Positions 20,001 to 29,097 of a stretch of 64,000 bases of DNA are shown piece by piece. Under the pieces are notes generated by a model that was not told where the DNA came from, made no database searches, and worked only from the letters and a program-made list of their open reading frames with translations. How positions within the stretch are numbered: the stretch's first letter is position 1; each line of letters begins with the position of its first letter. Source of the DNA: Bradyrhizobium sp. CCBAU 51765 (GTDB taxonomy: Bacteria; Pseudomonadota; Alphaproteobacteria; Rhizobiales; Xanthobacteraceae); NCBI RefSeq assembly GCF_015291725.1, contig NZ_CP030038.1, positions 1,787,001-1,851,000 of the forward strand. Direction: 5' to 3'. A program made the position numbers and the translations under genes.

Positions 20001-20810
20001 TCACATAAAGTCTCCATCCGAATCGGACTCTGGTGAAGGTTCATCATCACTCGGCGTTTTGATTTTGGAGAGATACATCGGAGAATTGGTTGCACGTTGC
20101 CATTCACCATCCCTGTATCTCCACTGTCTGGACTGGGTGGGATCGAGTACCATATCATTGTGATCTACATGAACGAAGCCCATTTGTTCTGCACGGGCTC
20201 TCGCTTCATCATTGGCAGGACGCCAGTTCACCAGCGGCCGTTCGCCGTCTTGCTGTAGTTGGTGCTCAAGCAGAATATCGCCGGCGTTGCCGACGAGCGG
20301 ATGAGCAACCTGAAAATCCACGATTGATGTGACGTCAGTTCGTCCGGGGAACTGTTCTCGCCACCGTTGGCTGGTGAACTCAGCCGCCATAGGAAATCCG
20401 GCTTCCGTTCGTTGGAGGCCGACGCTCCTATTTCCCAGTTGGTAGCTGTAATATCGCGCGGCATCAGAATCCCTTCGGATCGCGTAACTGCTAGCGACAT
20501 CCGCGGTGCGCCTGGCTCTTTCGGATACAAATTCTGAGTATTCCTGCGGATTGTTGGCGATATGATTGATCTCGTCACCATGAAAACTCCTCACCCGTTC
20601 CCGGAATTCGGCTTGGTCGATCTCAACAACGGGAGATCTTGAAGTGAGGTAATAACTCGGCTGCGAGGATGAGCTGGCACCCGAATCCTGCAATCCCATT
20701 CTACCGAACGCGTCCGCGAAATAGTCGGCATTCCTGTGCTCCGGGGAGCTCGCGTAATGATACTCATCAGCGGATGGAGCATCCGACCAATTGTTAATTC
20801 GACCGCCCAT
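20001..20810 (-). CDS. nopP: Probable type III secreted effector, NopP-like
   Basis: A 269-residue Ser- and polar-rich protein without signal peptide or membrane segment, starting MGGRINNWSDAPSADEYHYA. Its size and sequence character (ASSPEHRNADYFADAFGRMG, PSYYLTSRSPVVEIDQAEF) match my memory of the rhizobial effector NopP, secreted by the symbiotic type III system and acting in legume host cells. The C-terminal half (GNAGDILLEHQL ... ARAEQMGFV) resembles a GNAT fold, which is only a structural hint. Start ATG 20810 is favoured over GTG 20819 because AGGAG lies 10 bases before it. A tts-box-like element lies upstream, which supports T3SS co-regulation. Confidence 0.65.
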   Translation of the reverse strand: MGGRINNWSDAPSADEYHYASSPEHRNADYFADAFGRMGLQDSGASSSSQPSYYLTSRSPVVEIDQAEFRERVRSFHGDEINHIANNPQEYSEFVSERARRTADVASSYAIRRDSDAARYYSYQLGNRSVGLQRTEAGFPMAAEFTSQRWREQFPGRTDVTSIVDFQVAHPLVGNAGDILLEHQLQQDGERPLVNWRPANDEARARAEQMGFVHVDHNDMVLDPTQSRQWRYRDGEWQRATNSPMYLSKIKTPSDDEPSPESDSDGDFM

Positions 20811-20870
20811 GGCGACCACACTCCTATGGCTGTTGCATTGTGTTCAGGTCATTAGACCTGACGCCGCCGA

Positions 20871-20898
20871 TAAGCAGCTTAGCTGTCCGTAAGCTGAC
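20871..20898 (-). promoter_or_regulatory. tts box (TtsI-binding promoter element)
   Basis: Read on the minus strand, the element begins GTCAGCTT, then ACGGAC, then AGCT, and ends about ten bases later in TA. This fits the rhizobial tts box, in which GTCAGCTT and AGCT flank a TCGA-like centre. It lies about 60 bases upstream of the nopP-like start and points at it. TtsI is the flavonoid- and NodD-dependent activator of type III genes. The centre deviates from the usual TCGA. Confidence 0.7.
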
Positions 20899-21914
20899 GC
20901 CGACAATAAACGGCAGGCAAAATTCTCTGATCGGCTTTGTAGCAACCGGCTTGCAGGACGCCGGCGAAGACCGCCAGATGCATCTGGGGATGTTCGCTTC
21001 GTGGGTCGCTCGAGGCCTAATCACCGCTGCCGGCGGCGGGAACCCGGCGAAGGGCCGGTCGTCGCGCTTATGTAAATCTCACATAAGCGGGATTAGGCAC
21101 ACCCCCGTGATTGTGCGCAGCTCGCAGGAAAAGGAGCCTGTATCTATGGGATTCTCGGACGACGTCCGGCTGGCGAATTGAGCATGATTTCGGTCTTTCC
21201 TATGGAGCCTAATCAGCTCGATAGGAGATCAGCATGCAAACCGCCACGGCCGCGTGCTTGGGGAGGAGGAGTATTCTTCAACGTTTCGCAATACCAGGAA
21301 CACTTGCGGCCAGGGCGATATGCGCCGAACACTCAGTGCGACTACCCGCCTCGCCGGTTTCCTTTGGCGAACGCCACCGCGCCGTGCTCCCGCTCGCGCC
21401 TTCGTCATCGGAGTACGCTCGCTGGGCTCACTCCAAAAGCTCGGCAGCCCGCCATTGTGAAGCGCGCCCTCAATACAGACGACCTTGTCCATTCCCAATT
21501 CCTGTTTCGGCAGATGGTCGCGGCCCCGCTCCTCCTTCAGCACGCGCATAGTAGTTCCTCAGCGCCCCTCCGACGAACAGCGCTCGCTCAGCCTCAATCT
21601 TCCACACATCGATCCAGCTATTCGATACCTGCTGCATTGAGCTGCTCCGCGATGCTTTGAAACGACGTCTCAGAGCTAGCGCCCTCGCGGCGCTCGCTAC
21701 CAATCGTACGATTTTGCACGCCAATCTACGATCTTCCGCCACCCCGATGGTGGCACCTCGGATAATGGGCACGACTGATACGATTGTGAGGATTTATGGA
21801 GGCCCGTTTGCTTGGGCGCCGACTTCGATGCGCTGAAGACGCGACCATCGGAGCTCGAGACGCAAAACAGCCGCACGCTTGGTTGGTTGCGGGCTGCTCG
21901 GCTTGACTTCGATA
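20899..21914. other. Intergenic DNA with a recombination-site-like inverted repeat and unrecognised remnants
   Basis: About 1 kb between the effector promoter and the LysR gene. It contains the inverted repeat annotated at 21065-21089. Several mutually overlapping short frames occur on the minus strand, for example one carrying SWIDVWKIEAERALFVGGAL. Their peptides seem to continue one another across frames, as in a decayed gene, but I do not recognise the family. The stretch at 21695-21740 resembles one at 28943-28997. Confidence 0.4.
21065..21089. repeat. Perfect 9-bp inverted repeat with 7-bp spacer
   Basis: CGCTTATGT at 21065-21073 and ACATAAGCG at 21081-21089 are exact reverse complements separated by seven bases (AAATCTC). 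The size and geometry are those of core crossover sites used by tyrosine recombinases. It is not followed by a T-run, so it is unlikely to be a terminator. No intact recombinase gene lies next to it. Confidence 0.55.
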
Positions 21915-22811
21915 TTAGAGCGAGGAACCCACGGTCGCGCCAGCGAGTTGCGCCACGAGCCAATCCGCGAAGGCTCGTACCGCAGATCTCTGTCGGCTGG
22001 CGCGCGGGTAGATCAGACGATGGCCGACGTAGCGGATATCGTTGGCTCGCGCTGCGAGCGGCGCAACTAGTCGCCCGCTCGCCAGTTCGCGTTCGGCCAG
22101 GAGCGTTGATTCCAACGCTACTCCCAATCCCTCCGCAGCCGTTGCGATTGCAAGAAAGCTGCGATCGAACCTCATCCCGTGGAGCGCAGGTGCTTCCAAT
22201 CCGTTCGCCGTGAACCATTGGTGCCACTGAACCTGCTTCACGTCGGAACGGATAAGGGTTCGATCGAGGAGATCGGCAGCATTCCTGATTGACTTTGCAA
22301 GCGCCGGGGAGCAGAGCGGGGTGACCGTCTCCTCGGGGAGAGGAACAATTTCGACGCCCTCAGCACGCGGCGGACCATAGACAATGTCGATATCAAAATC
22401 GTCATTGCTGAAACGCACGTAGTCCGTGTTTGCAGCCAGTCGAACCTCGAGCTTCGGATAGGCGGCGAGAAATTGTGCAAGCCGCGGTGCCAACCATTGC
22501 GCGGCAAAGCTCGGAGCTGAGTGGACGCGCACCAGTTGCGGTCCGCGCGCGGCGACTTCCTCGAGACCGCGGCGGAGTTGGTCGAAAGCCGCTCCGGTGT
22601 GGCGCATCAGATTCTCGCCGGCTGGCGTGAGCCGCACGGATCGCGCGCTGCGCTCAAACAATACGGTCCGAAGCGTGTCCTCCAACTTGCGGATGGCATG
22701 ACTGACTGCACTCGGTGTCAAGTGAAGTTCATTCGCCGCATCGCGAAACGATCCCGTGCGAGCAGCGGCTTCAAACGCGCGAATTGCCGATATCGGGACA
22801 TTCGACAGCAT
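21915..22811 (-). CDS. LysR-family transcriptional regulator (GcvA-like)
   Basis: A 298-residue LysR-type regulator. The N-terminal winged helix-turn-helix reads SFRDAANELHLTPSAVSHAI with the typical FERSARSVRLTPAG behind it. A periplasmic-binding-like effector domain follows from about residue 90. The SPSAVSHAI-type helix and overall layout resemble the GcvA subgroup. It is divergent from the SDR and transketolase genes, with start codons about 110 bases apart, the usual arrangement for a LysR regulator controlling its neighbour. The effector is unknown. The gene looks intact although much of its presumed regulon is decayed. Confidence 0.93.
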   Translation of the reverse strand: MLSNVPISAIRAFEAAARTGSFRDAANELHLTPSAVSHAIRKLEDTLRTVLFERSARSVRLTPAGENLMRHTGAAFDQLRRGLEEVAARGPQLVRVHSAPSFAAQWLAPRLAQFLAAYPKLEVRLAANTDYVRFSNDDFDIDIVYGPPRAEGVEIVPLPEETVTPLCSPALAKSIRNAADLLDRTLIRSDVKQVQWHQWFTANGLEAPALHGMRFDRSFLAIATAAEGLGVALESTLLAERELASGRLVAPLAARANDIRYVGHRLIYPRASRQRSAVRAFADWLVAQLAGATVGSSL

Positions 22812-22921
22812 TCCATAAGTGAACCAAATTCATCGATCCGTGACAACTGTGCGTTTGTCTGTTGCGTGTCCGCGGGGCATTCCTAGCCTTGCCAAGGAAA
22901 AACAATCTACGGGAGGGACTG

Positions 22922-23671
22922 ATGCTGCTCAGCGCTAAGACGGCCATCATTTCGGGCGCGGCATCGCCGCACGGCATCGGGCTGGCCACGGCACGGCGGT
23001 TCGCCGCCGAGGGCGCTCGGGTCGCCATTCTCGACATTGACGCGAGCACGGCGGCGGACGCCGCGGCATCGCTTGGCAGGTCCCACATTGGGCTGCGATG
23101 CGACGTCGCCGACAAATCATCCTGCGAGCAGGCCGTCGCTCGCGTGATCGAATCCTTCGGAAGCATCGATATTCTCATCAACAACGCCGGCATCACCCAG
23201 CCGGTGAAGTTCCTGGATATCTCGCCGGCTGATTGGGATCGCATCCAGGACGTCAATCTGAAGGGCATTCTGTTCCTCTCCCAAGCGGTGATCCCGCACA
23301 TGCGCGCGCGCAAGTCCGGATCGATCGCCTGCATGTCCTCGGTTTCGGCCCAGCGCGGCGGCGGAATCCTTGGCGGCCCGCATTATTCGGCGGCCAAGGC
23401 TGGCGTGCTCGGTCTCGCCAAGGCGATGGCCCGTGAGTTCGGTCCGGACGGCATCCGCGTCAATTGCGTGACGCCCGGTCTGATCGGCACCGACATCACC
23501 GCGGGCAAGCTGACCGACGAGATGAGGGCGAAGATCCTGGAAGGCATTCCGCTCAATCGTCTTGGCACGGCGGACGACGTCGCCGGCATCTACACCTTCC
23601 TGGCCTCGGATCTCTCCGCCTACGTGACTGGTGCCGTGATCGACGTCAACGGCGGCATGCTGATCCACTGA
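22922..23671 (+). CDS. Short-chain dehydrogenase/reductase
   Basis: A 249-residue SDR with a slightly expanded cofactor loop (SGAASPHGIG), NNAG, the catalytic serine in CMSSVSAQR and the active-site motif HYSAAKAG. It ends YVTGAVIDVNGGMLIH, typical of 3-oxoacyl reductase-like or polyol/sugar dehydrogenase SDRs. GGGAGGGA lies before the ATG at 22922; the frame is open further upstream but without a better start. It leads an operon with the two transketolase subunits 21 bases downstream, so it probably oxidises a sugar or polyol feeding the transketolase. The substrate is unknown. Confidence 0.92.
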   Translation: MLLSAKTAIISGAASPHGIGLATARRFAAEGARVAILDIDASTAADAAASLGRSHIGLRCDVADKSSCEQAVARVIESFGSIDILINNAGITQPVKFLDISPADWDRIQDVNLKGILFLSQAVIPHMRARKSGSIACMSSVSAQRGGGILGGPHYSAAKAGVLGLAKAMAREFGPDGIRVNCVTPGLIGTDITAGKLTDEMRAKILEGIPLNRLGTADDVAGIYTFLASDLSAYVTGAVIDVNGGMLIH

Positions 23672-23692
23672 GCCGGCAAGACGAGGTCCAGA

Positions 23693-24535
23693 TTGATGGA
23701 AACGCTGACCAACACGCCCAAGCTGGCGGACCGCGCCTACAACATTCGCCGCAATGCGCTGCGCATGGGCGAGGTCCAGGGCCAGGGCTATATCGCCCAG
23801 GCGCTGGACATCTCGGACGTCCTCGCCGTGGCCTATTTTCACGCGATGTGCTACCGGCCTGAAGATCCGTCATGGGAGGGGCGGGACCGCTTCCTGCTCT
23901 CCAACGGGCACTACGCCATCGCGCTCTACGCGGCCTTGATCGAGGCGGGCATCGTCCCCGAGGAAGAACTCGAAACCTATGGCAGCGACGAGAGCCGCCT
24001 GCCGATGTCGGGCATGGCCTCCTACACGCCCGGAATGGAAATGTCGGGCGGCTCGCTCGGGCTTGGGCTCAGCATCGCCGTCGGCATGGGCCTCGGGCTC
24101 AAGCGCAAGAAATCCGAGGCGCGGGTGTACACGTTGTTCTCGGACGGCGAGCTCGACGAGGGCTCGGTCTGGGAAGCCATCCAGTCGGCGGGCCATTACA
24201 AGCTCGACAATCTGATCGGCATCGTCGACGTCAACAATCAGCAGGCGGACGGTCCTTCGACGCACGTGATGGCCTTCGAGCCGCTGGTCGAGAAGCTTCA
24301 GGCTTTCGGCTGGTTCGTGCAGCGGATCGACGGCAATGATCTCGATGCCGTGGTTGCCGCGTTCGATGCCGCCAAGTCTCATCCTGCGCCGAAGCCGGGG
24401 ATGATTATCGCCGACACGCTGATGGGCAAGGGCGTTCCCTTCCTGGAGCAGCGCGAGAAGAACCATTTCATGCGCGTCGAGCAGCACGAATGGCAGCTCG
24501 CGCTGGCCGCGCTGGAAGCCGGGAGGCAGGCATGA
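23693..24535 (+). CDS. Transketolase, N-terminal (ThDP-binding) subunit
   Basis: A 280-residue N-terminal half of a split transketolase. It contains LSNGHYAIALYA, SGGSLGLGLSIAVGMGLG and the thiamine-diphosphate motif region starting FSDGELDEGSVWEA and ending VDVNNQQADG (GDG-x-NN type, here SDGELDEG...VNNQ). It pairs with the product of the next gene, with which it overlaps by ATGA. The complex transfers two-carbon ketol units between sugars. Split transketolases are often dedicated to catabolic pathways; together with the upstream SDR and downstream TRAP genes, sugar or sugar-acid catabolism is the likely role. Confidence 0.93.
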   Translation: MMETLTNTPKLADRAYNIRRNALRMGEVQGQGYIAQALDISDVLAVAYFHAMCYRPEDPSWEGRDRFLLSNGHYAIALYAALIEAGIVPEEELETYGSDESRLPMSGMASYTPGMEMSGGSLGLGLSIAVGMGLGLKRKKSEARVYTLFSDGELDEGSVWEAIQSAGHYKLDNLIGIVDVNNQQADGPSTHVMAFEPLVEKLQAFGWFVQRIDGNDLDAVVAAFDAAKSHPAPKPGMIIADTLMGKGVPFLEQREKNHFMRVEQHEWQLALAALEAGRQA

Positions 24536-25542
24536 AGACCGTCAGATCAGCGCCCCAACCGGGCAAGCCGCGCCTGACCACCTCAGCCATGATCGCCTCG
24601 ATCGCGGTCGAGGGACAGAAAGCGAAGCCGGCGCCGTTTGGACACGCGCTCGTCGAGCTCGCGCGCAGCCGCCCCGATGTGGTCGGCATGACGGCCGATC
24701 TCGGCAAATACACTGACCTGCACATCTTTGCGAAGGAATTTCCGGACCGCTATTACCAGATGGGCATGGCGGAGCAGCTGCTGTTCGGCGCGGCCTCAGG
24801 CCTTGCCGCCGAAGGCTTCATGCCATTCGCAACCACCTACGCGGTGTTTGCATCGCGGCGCGCTTACGACTTCATCCACCAGACCATCGCGGAGGAAGAC
24901 CGCAACGTGAAGATCGTCTGCGCATTGCCCGGGCTGACCTCGGGCTACGGACCGAGCCATCAGGCCGCGGAGGATCTCGCGCTGTTTCGCGCCATGCCGA
25001 ACATGACCGTCATCGACCCCTGCGATGCGCATGAAATCGAGCAACTGGTGCCCGCGATCGCGGCGCATCAGGGGCCGGTCTACATGCGTCTGCTGCGTGG
25101 CCAGGTGCCGGTCGTGCTGGACGAATACGACTACAAGTTCGAGCTCGGCAAAGCCAAGTTGATCAGTGACGGGAAGGACGTTCTGATCATCTCATCCGGC
25201 ATCATGACCATGCGTGCGCTCGAGGCATTGCAAACTCTGAAGAACGACCGTGTCGATGCTGCGGTGCTCCACGTTCCGACCATCAAGCCGCTCGACGCCG
25301 AGACGATACTGCGTGAAGCCGGCAAGTCAGGCCGCCTGGTCGTCGTTGCCGAAAACCACACGACGATTGGCGGTCTCGGCGAGGCGGTCGCCGTTCTCCT
25401 GATGCGTTCAGGCGTCCATCCGCCTTTCCGCCAGATTGCATTGCCGGACGAATTTCTTGACGCCGGCGCACTTCCGACGCTGCACGACCGCTACGGCATT
25501 TCCAGCGCCGAAGTCGCAAGGCAGATCAAGCAGTGGCTTTAG
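24532..25542 (+). CDS. Transketolase, C-terminal (pyrimidine-binding) subunit
   Basis: A 336-residue protein that supplies the pyrimidine-binding and C-terminal domains of a split transketolase. Visible landmarks are MTADLGKYTDL, RYYQMGMAEQLLFGAASGLA with the catalytic Glu, FATTYAVFASRRAYDF, LTSGYGPSHQA and the late AENHTTIGGLGEAVAVLL. It is translated from the ATG at 24532, overlapping the stop of the first subunit. Both halves look complete, so the enzyme may still be made even though the transporter genes behind it are decayed. Confidence 0.93.
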   Translation: MKTVRSAPQPGKPRLTTSAMIASIAVEGQKAKPAPFGHALVELARSRPDVVGMTADLGKYTDLHIFAKEFPDRYYQMGMAEQLLFGAASGLAAEGFMPFATTYAVFASRRAYDFIHQTIAEEDRNVKIVCALPGLTSGYGPSHQAAEDLALFRAMPNMTVIDPCDAHEIEQLVPAIAAHQGPVYMRLLRGQVPVVLDEYDYKFELGKAKLISDGKDVLIISSGIMTMRALEALQTLKNDRVDAAVLHVPTIKPLDAETILREAGKSGRLVVVAENHTTIGGLGEAVAVLLMRSGVHPPFRQIALPDEFLDAGALPTLHDRYGISSAEVARQIKQWL

Positions 25543-25722
25543 CGCACCGGCACTAACCGTCAGTCAGGCCAAATCCGAGTGAAGAGTTCCGCCCGCTGCA
25601 TGTTGCGGCGGACGAGCGATGGCTGTTGCGCGAATGCGGGCGGTCGAAGAGCCCGGACAGCTGAAAACCAGCGCCGGCTCATGCAGCCGGCACAACGTCA
25701 ATACAGGATCAGGAGGAAAAAC

Positions 25723-26522
25723 ATGACTGTCTCGAAGCCCGGACGCATCAGCCGCCGTTCGATGTTGCTCGCGGCCAGTGCCGTACCTCTCTGCGGGATT
25801 CTGACCCGCCCGATATCTGCCGCCGAGTTCGTCTACAAGTTCGCGACCGGACAGGATCCCACTCATCCGGTGAATATAAGGGCGCATCGACCGCATCCGC
25901 GAAGCGACCAGCGGCCGGCTGGAGATCAGACTGTTCCCGGCCAATCAGCTCGGCTCCGACACCGAGCTGCTGACCCAAGTTCGCAGCGGCGGCGTCGAGT
26001 TCTTCAACCAATCGTCCTCGATCCTCGCCACCCTGGTGCCAAGCGCCGGCATCGTGAACACCGGCTTCGCATTCACCGACTACGACAGCGTATGGAAGGC
26101 GATGGACGGCGACCTCGGCACCTACATCCGGGCGCAGATCGCCAAGACACCGATCATGGCGGTGTCGAAGGCCTGGGACAACGGCTTCCGACAGGTGACC
26201 TCGTCCGGTCGTGAGGTGCGGACGCCGGATGATCTGAAGAATTTCCAGATCCGCGTTCCGCCCGCGCCGCTGCTCACCTCGCTCTTCAAGGCGCTCGGCG
26301 CCGGGCCGACGCCGATCAACTTCAACGAGGTCTATTCCGCGTTGCAGACCAAGGTTGTTGACGGGCAGGAGAATCCGTTGCCAATCATCCCGACCGCCCG
26401 TATCTATGAAGTGCAGAGCACCTGCAGCCTGACGGGGCACGTCTGGGACGGCTACTGGATCCTTGGCAACAAGCGCGCCTTCGAGCGCCTGCCGAAGGAC
26501 GTGCAGGAGATCGTGACGCGGT
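25723..26522 (+). pseudogene. TRAP transporter solute-binding protein (DctP), frameshifted and 3'-truncated
   Basis: AGGAGG lies six bases before the ATG at 25723. The protein begins with a Tat-like signal (RISRRSMLLAASAV) and the mature DctP start FVYKFATGQDPTHPVN. A frameshift near 25880 moves the rest to another frame, which continues REATSGRLEIRLFPANQLGS, GGVEFFNQSSSILATLVPSA and VYSALQTKVVDGQENPLPI, typical DctP sequence. After RLPKDVQEIVTR the frame passes directly into a DctM-type membrane sequence. The C-terminal helix of DctP and the whole DctQ gene appear deleted. The binding protein would have captured an organic acid or sugar acid in the periplasm. Confidence 0.85.
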
Positions 26523-27727
26523 CGCGTTCGCATTTGGTCTTGCGACGGTCGGCTATCTCGCCTTGACGACCAGCACGCCCGACGTGGTGATGATCGGACG
26601 GATGGACGAGGGCATGAGCCACCTGTTCCTGCTCGCCGTGCCGCTCTTCGTCTTTCTCGGCCTCCTGATCGAGATGACGGGCATGGCGCGCGCCATGGTT
26701 AGTTTCCTGGCGAGCCTCCTGGGCCACGTGCGCGGCGGATTGCACTACGTGCTGGTCGGAGCGATGTATCTGGTCTCGGGCATTCCGGCTCCAAGGCAGC
26801 GGACATGGCTGCGGTGGCTCCTGTCCTGTTTCCCGAGATGCGGCAGCGCGGGGCCAAACCGGGAGACCTCGTTGCGCTTCTCGCGGCGACTGGCGCCCAG
26901 ACCGAGACGATCCCGCCCTCGCTGGTCCTGATCACGATCGGCTCGGTGACGGGCGTGTCAATCTCGGCGCTGTTCACCGGCGGCTTGCTTCCCGGCGTGG
27001 TGCTCGCGGTCATGCTCGCGGCCGTGGTGTGGTGGCGATACCGCCGCGAGGACCTGTCTCACGTCAAGCGGGCGACGGGGCGGCAGATCGGCCACGCTTT
27101 TGTCATTGCGATACCAGCCATCGCGCTGCCATTCGTGATCCGGACCGCCGTCGTCGAAGGCGTCGCGACGGCAACGGAGGTCTCACCATCGGCATCCTGT
27201 ACTCGGCCTGCGCGGGTCTCTTCATCTACCGCCAGTTCGACTGGCGCCGCATCTATCCGATGCTGGTCGAGACAGCCTCTCTGTCAGGGGCGATTCTGCT
27301 CATCATCGGAGCGGCGACAGGCATGGCCTGGGCGCTGACCCAATCGGGATTTTCTGCCTCTCCGGCCAGGTTCATGACCACCCTTCCGGGCGGAGTTCCG
27401 GTCTTCCTTGTCGTGACGATCGTGACCTTCGTGATCCTGGGCAGTGTGCTGGAAGGGATTCCTGCCATCGTCCTGTTCGGTCCGCTCCTGTTCCCGATCG
27501 CGCGGCAGGTCGGGTTGCACGATGTCCACTACGCGATGGTCGTCGTTCTCGCCATGGGCATCGGACTGTTCGCGCCCCCGTTCGGTGTCGGCTATTACGC
27601 GGCCTGCGCCATCAGCCGCATCAATCCGGACGAAGGCATGAAGCCCATCGTGGGCTACATGGTCGCACTCCTGATCGGCACACTGATTGTTGCCGCCGTG
27701 CCCTGGCTGTCGATCGGCTTCCTTTGA
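26523..27727 (+). pseudogene. TRAP transporter large permease (DctM), multiply frameshifted
   Basis: Membrane segments of a DctM-type permease run in order but in three frames: HLFLLAVPLFVFLGLLIEMT and HYVLVGAMYLVSGI; then GSKAADMAAVAPVLFPEMRQ, VALLAATGAQTETIPPSLVL and ALFTGGLLPGVVLAVML; then [38 protein letters not shown] and [18 protein letters not shown]. Frameshifts are near 26785 and 27175. The N-terminus is missing because of the deletion that removed dctQ. The final PWLSIGFL is a typical DctM end, and the stop codon overlaps the next remnant. Confidence 0.85.
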
Positions 27728-27734
27728 CAACACG

Positions 27735-28235
27735 GCCGCGCGCCAGCCGCTCGGCGTGGCTCGCCGGTATCACGCCCTTCAATTTCCCGGTCATGGTCCT
27801 GATGTGGATGTTTCCGGTCGCTCTCGCCTGCGGAAATGCGTTCATTCTGAAGCCTTCTGAGCGCGACCCTTCGGCGTCGCTCATCATGGCGGAGTGGTTG
27901 AAGGAAGCAGGTTTGCCGGACGGCGTGTTCAACGTGGTGCAAGGCGACAAGGAAGCGGTGGATGCGCTGCTGCATCACCCGGATATTTCGGCGATCAGCT
28001 TCGTGAGCTCCACGCCGATCGCGCAGTACATCTATTCGACGGCCGCGGACACCGGCAAGCGCTGCCAGGCGCTCGGTGGCGCCAAGAACCATATGATCGT
28101 GATGCCCGATGCCGACATGGATCAGGCGGTGGATGCGCTGATGGGGGCCGCCTACGGCTCCGCCGGCGAACGCTGCATGGCGATCTCGGTTGCTGTGCCC
28201 GTCGGCGAGGAGACTGCGGACAGGCTGATCTCCGC
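27735..28235 (+). pseudogene. Fragment of a CoA-acylating methylmalonate-semialdehyde dehydrogenase (MmsA-type) gene
   Basis: The translation contains [57 protein letters not shown] and [20 protein letters not shown], and then [14 protein letters not shown] with the catalytic Cys. These are signatures of CoA-acylating semialdehyde dehydrogenases of the MmsA group. The N-terminal 130 or so residues are missing, a frame change lies just before AGITPFNF, and similarity stops after ADRLISAI. It probably belonged to the SDR/transketolase/TRAP catabolic unit. Confidence 0.8.
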
Positions 28236-29097
28236 GATTCGACTGGGGCCAGGCGAAGGAAGCCTGATCCGATTTTGTAAAGTTCCTGGTCCGGCCTGCC
28301 GGACTGGCGATGTCCCGCTGGGACGGTGTTGTGGCGACCTCGTTCATTCGGCTGGTGGCGGCTTGACTGTACTCCGCTGCAGACGTTGAGGCGTCCGACC
28401 CGGACTCATCATGAGGCGCTGCGCGACCTCGGAAAGGACCATGACCCCAGCGAAGACATCAACCAGCCCGTACGATTCATGCCTGGCCAGCAGAGCATGT
28501 ATCAGCCGCGCCCGCGCCGTCTCCGCAACCCCGACCAGCTCCGATGGCGCGGGCGCTACCACCGCGCCATGGGCGAGTTCAGAAATGCAAGCTTGACAAC
28601 AAACCGCAATTAAAGGGCCGAATGACACCGCGTAGTGTCGACTGCCCGCGGGGCGGCAAATCTCTTCCTGCCGCATGGTTGTCGCGACACGGCGGCCTTT
28701 TTGGTTACCGGCGCCCGAAGCATCAGTACGAGACCAGCACGAGGGTGGCGACGAACATGCGCCACGGTTCGAGTTGTGGCGAATTCAGCCGCTTTAGTCG
28801 GATACTGGGGTTCGTGGCGCTTCAAAGTAGTCTTCAAGGCTATAAAACTTAGCGCGCTGCACCTCACAGAGTGCCTCATGCCAAAGATTGGATAAGATAT
28901 CGCAGGTTCAGCTGGTGTGGGGAAAGGCGGTAGCGCTCCCCCGCTACCAATCGTTCGATTTTGCCGGCTAAACTACGATTTCCTGCGATCTCGTCCGCCG
29001 ACGGTAGGAAGCCGAGCCGCTGCGTGAATTGCGTCGGTTGCAAGAGACGCGCATGCGGTCGGAAGACCCCGTTCCCGGCACACATGCGCATCGCGCA
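28236..29097. other. Degraded stretch without an intact gene
   Basis: About 0.86 kb. On the minus strand a frame at 28344-28676 carries HALLARHESYGLVDVFAGV, which faintly resembles the end of an ABC permease of the NMT/SsuC type; I would not rely on it. The segment 28943-28997 encodes on the minus strand a peptide with NRSLAGKIERLVAGE, similar to a segment near 21700. No promoter or terminator was convincing. Confidence 0.35.

Noticed and set aside
28344..28676. Possible ABC permease C-terminal fragment on the minus strand
   Set aside because: The resemblance rests on a few residues (VDVFAGVMVL) and would need support from a database search.
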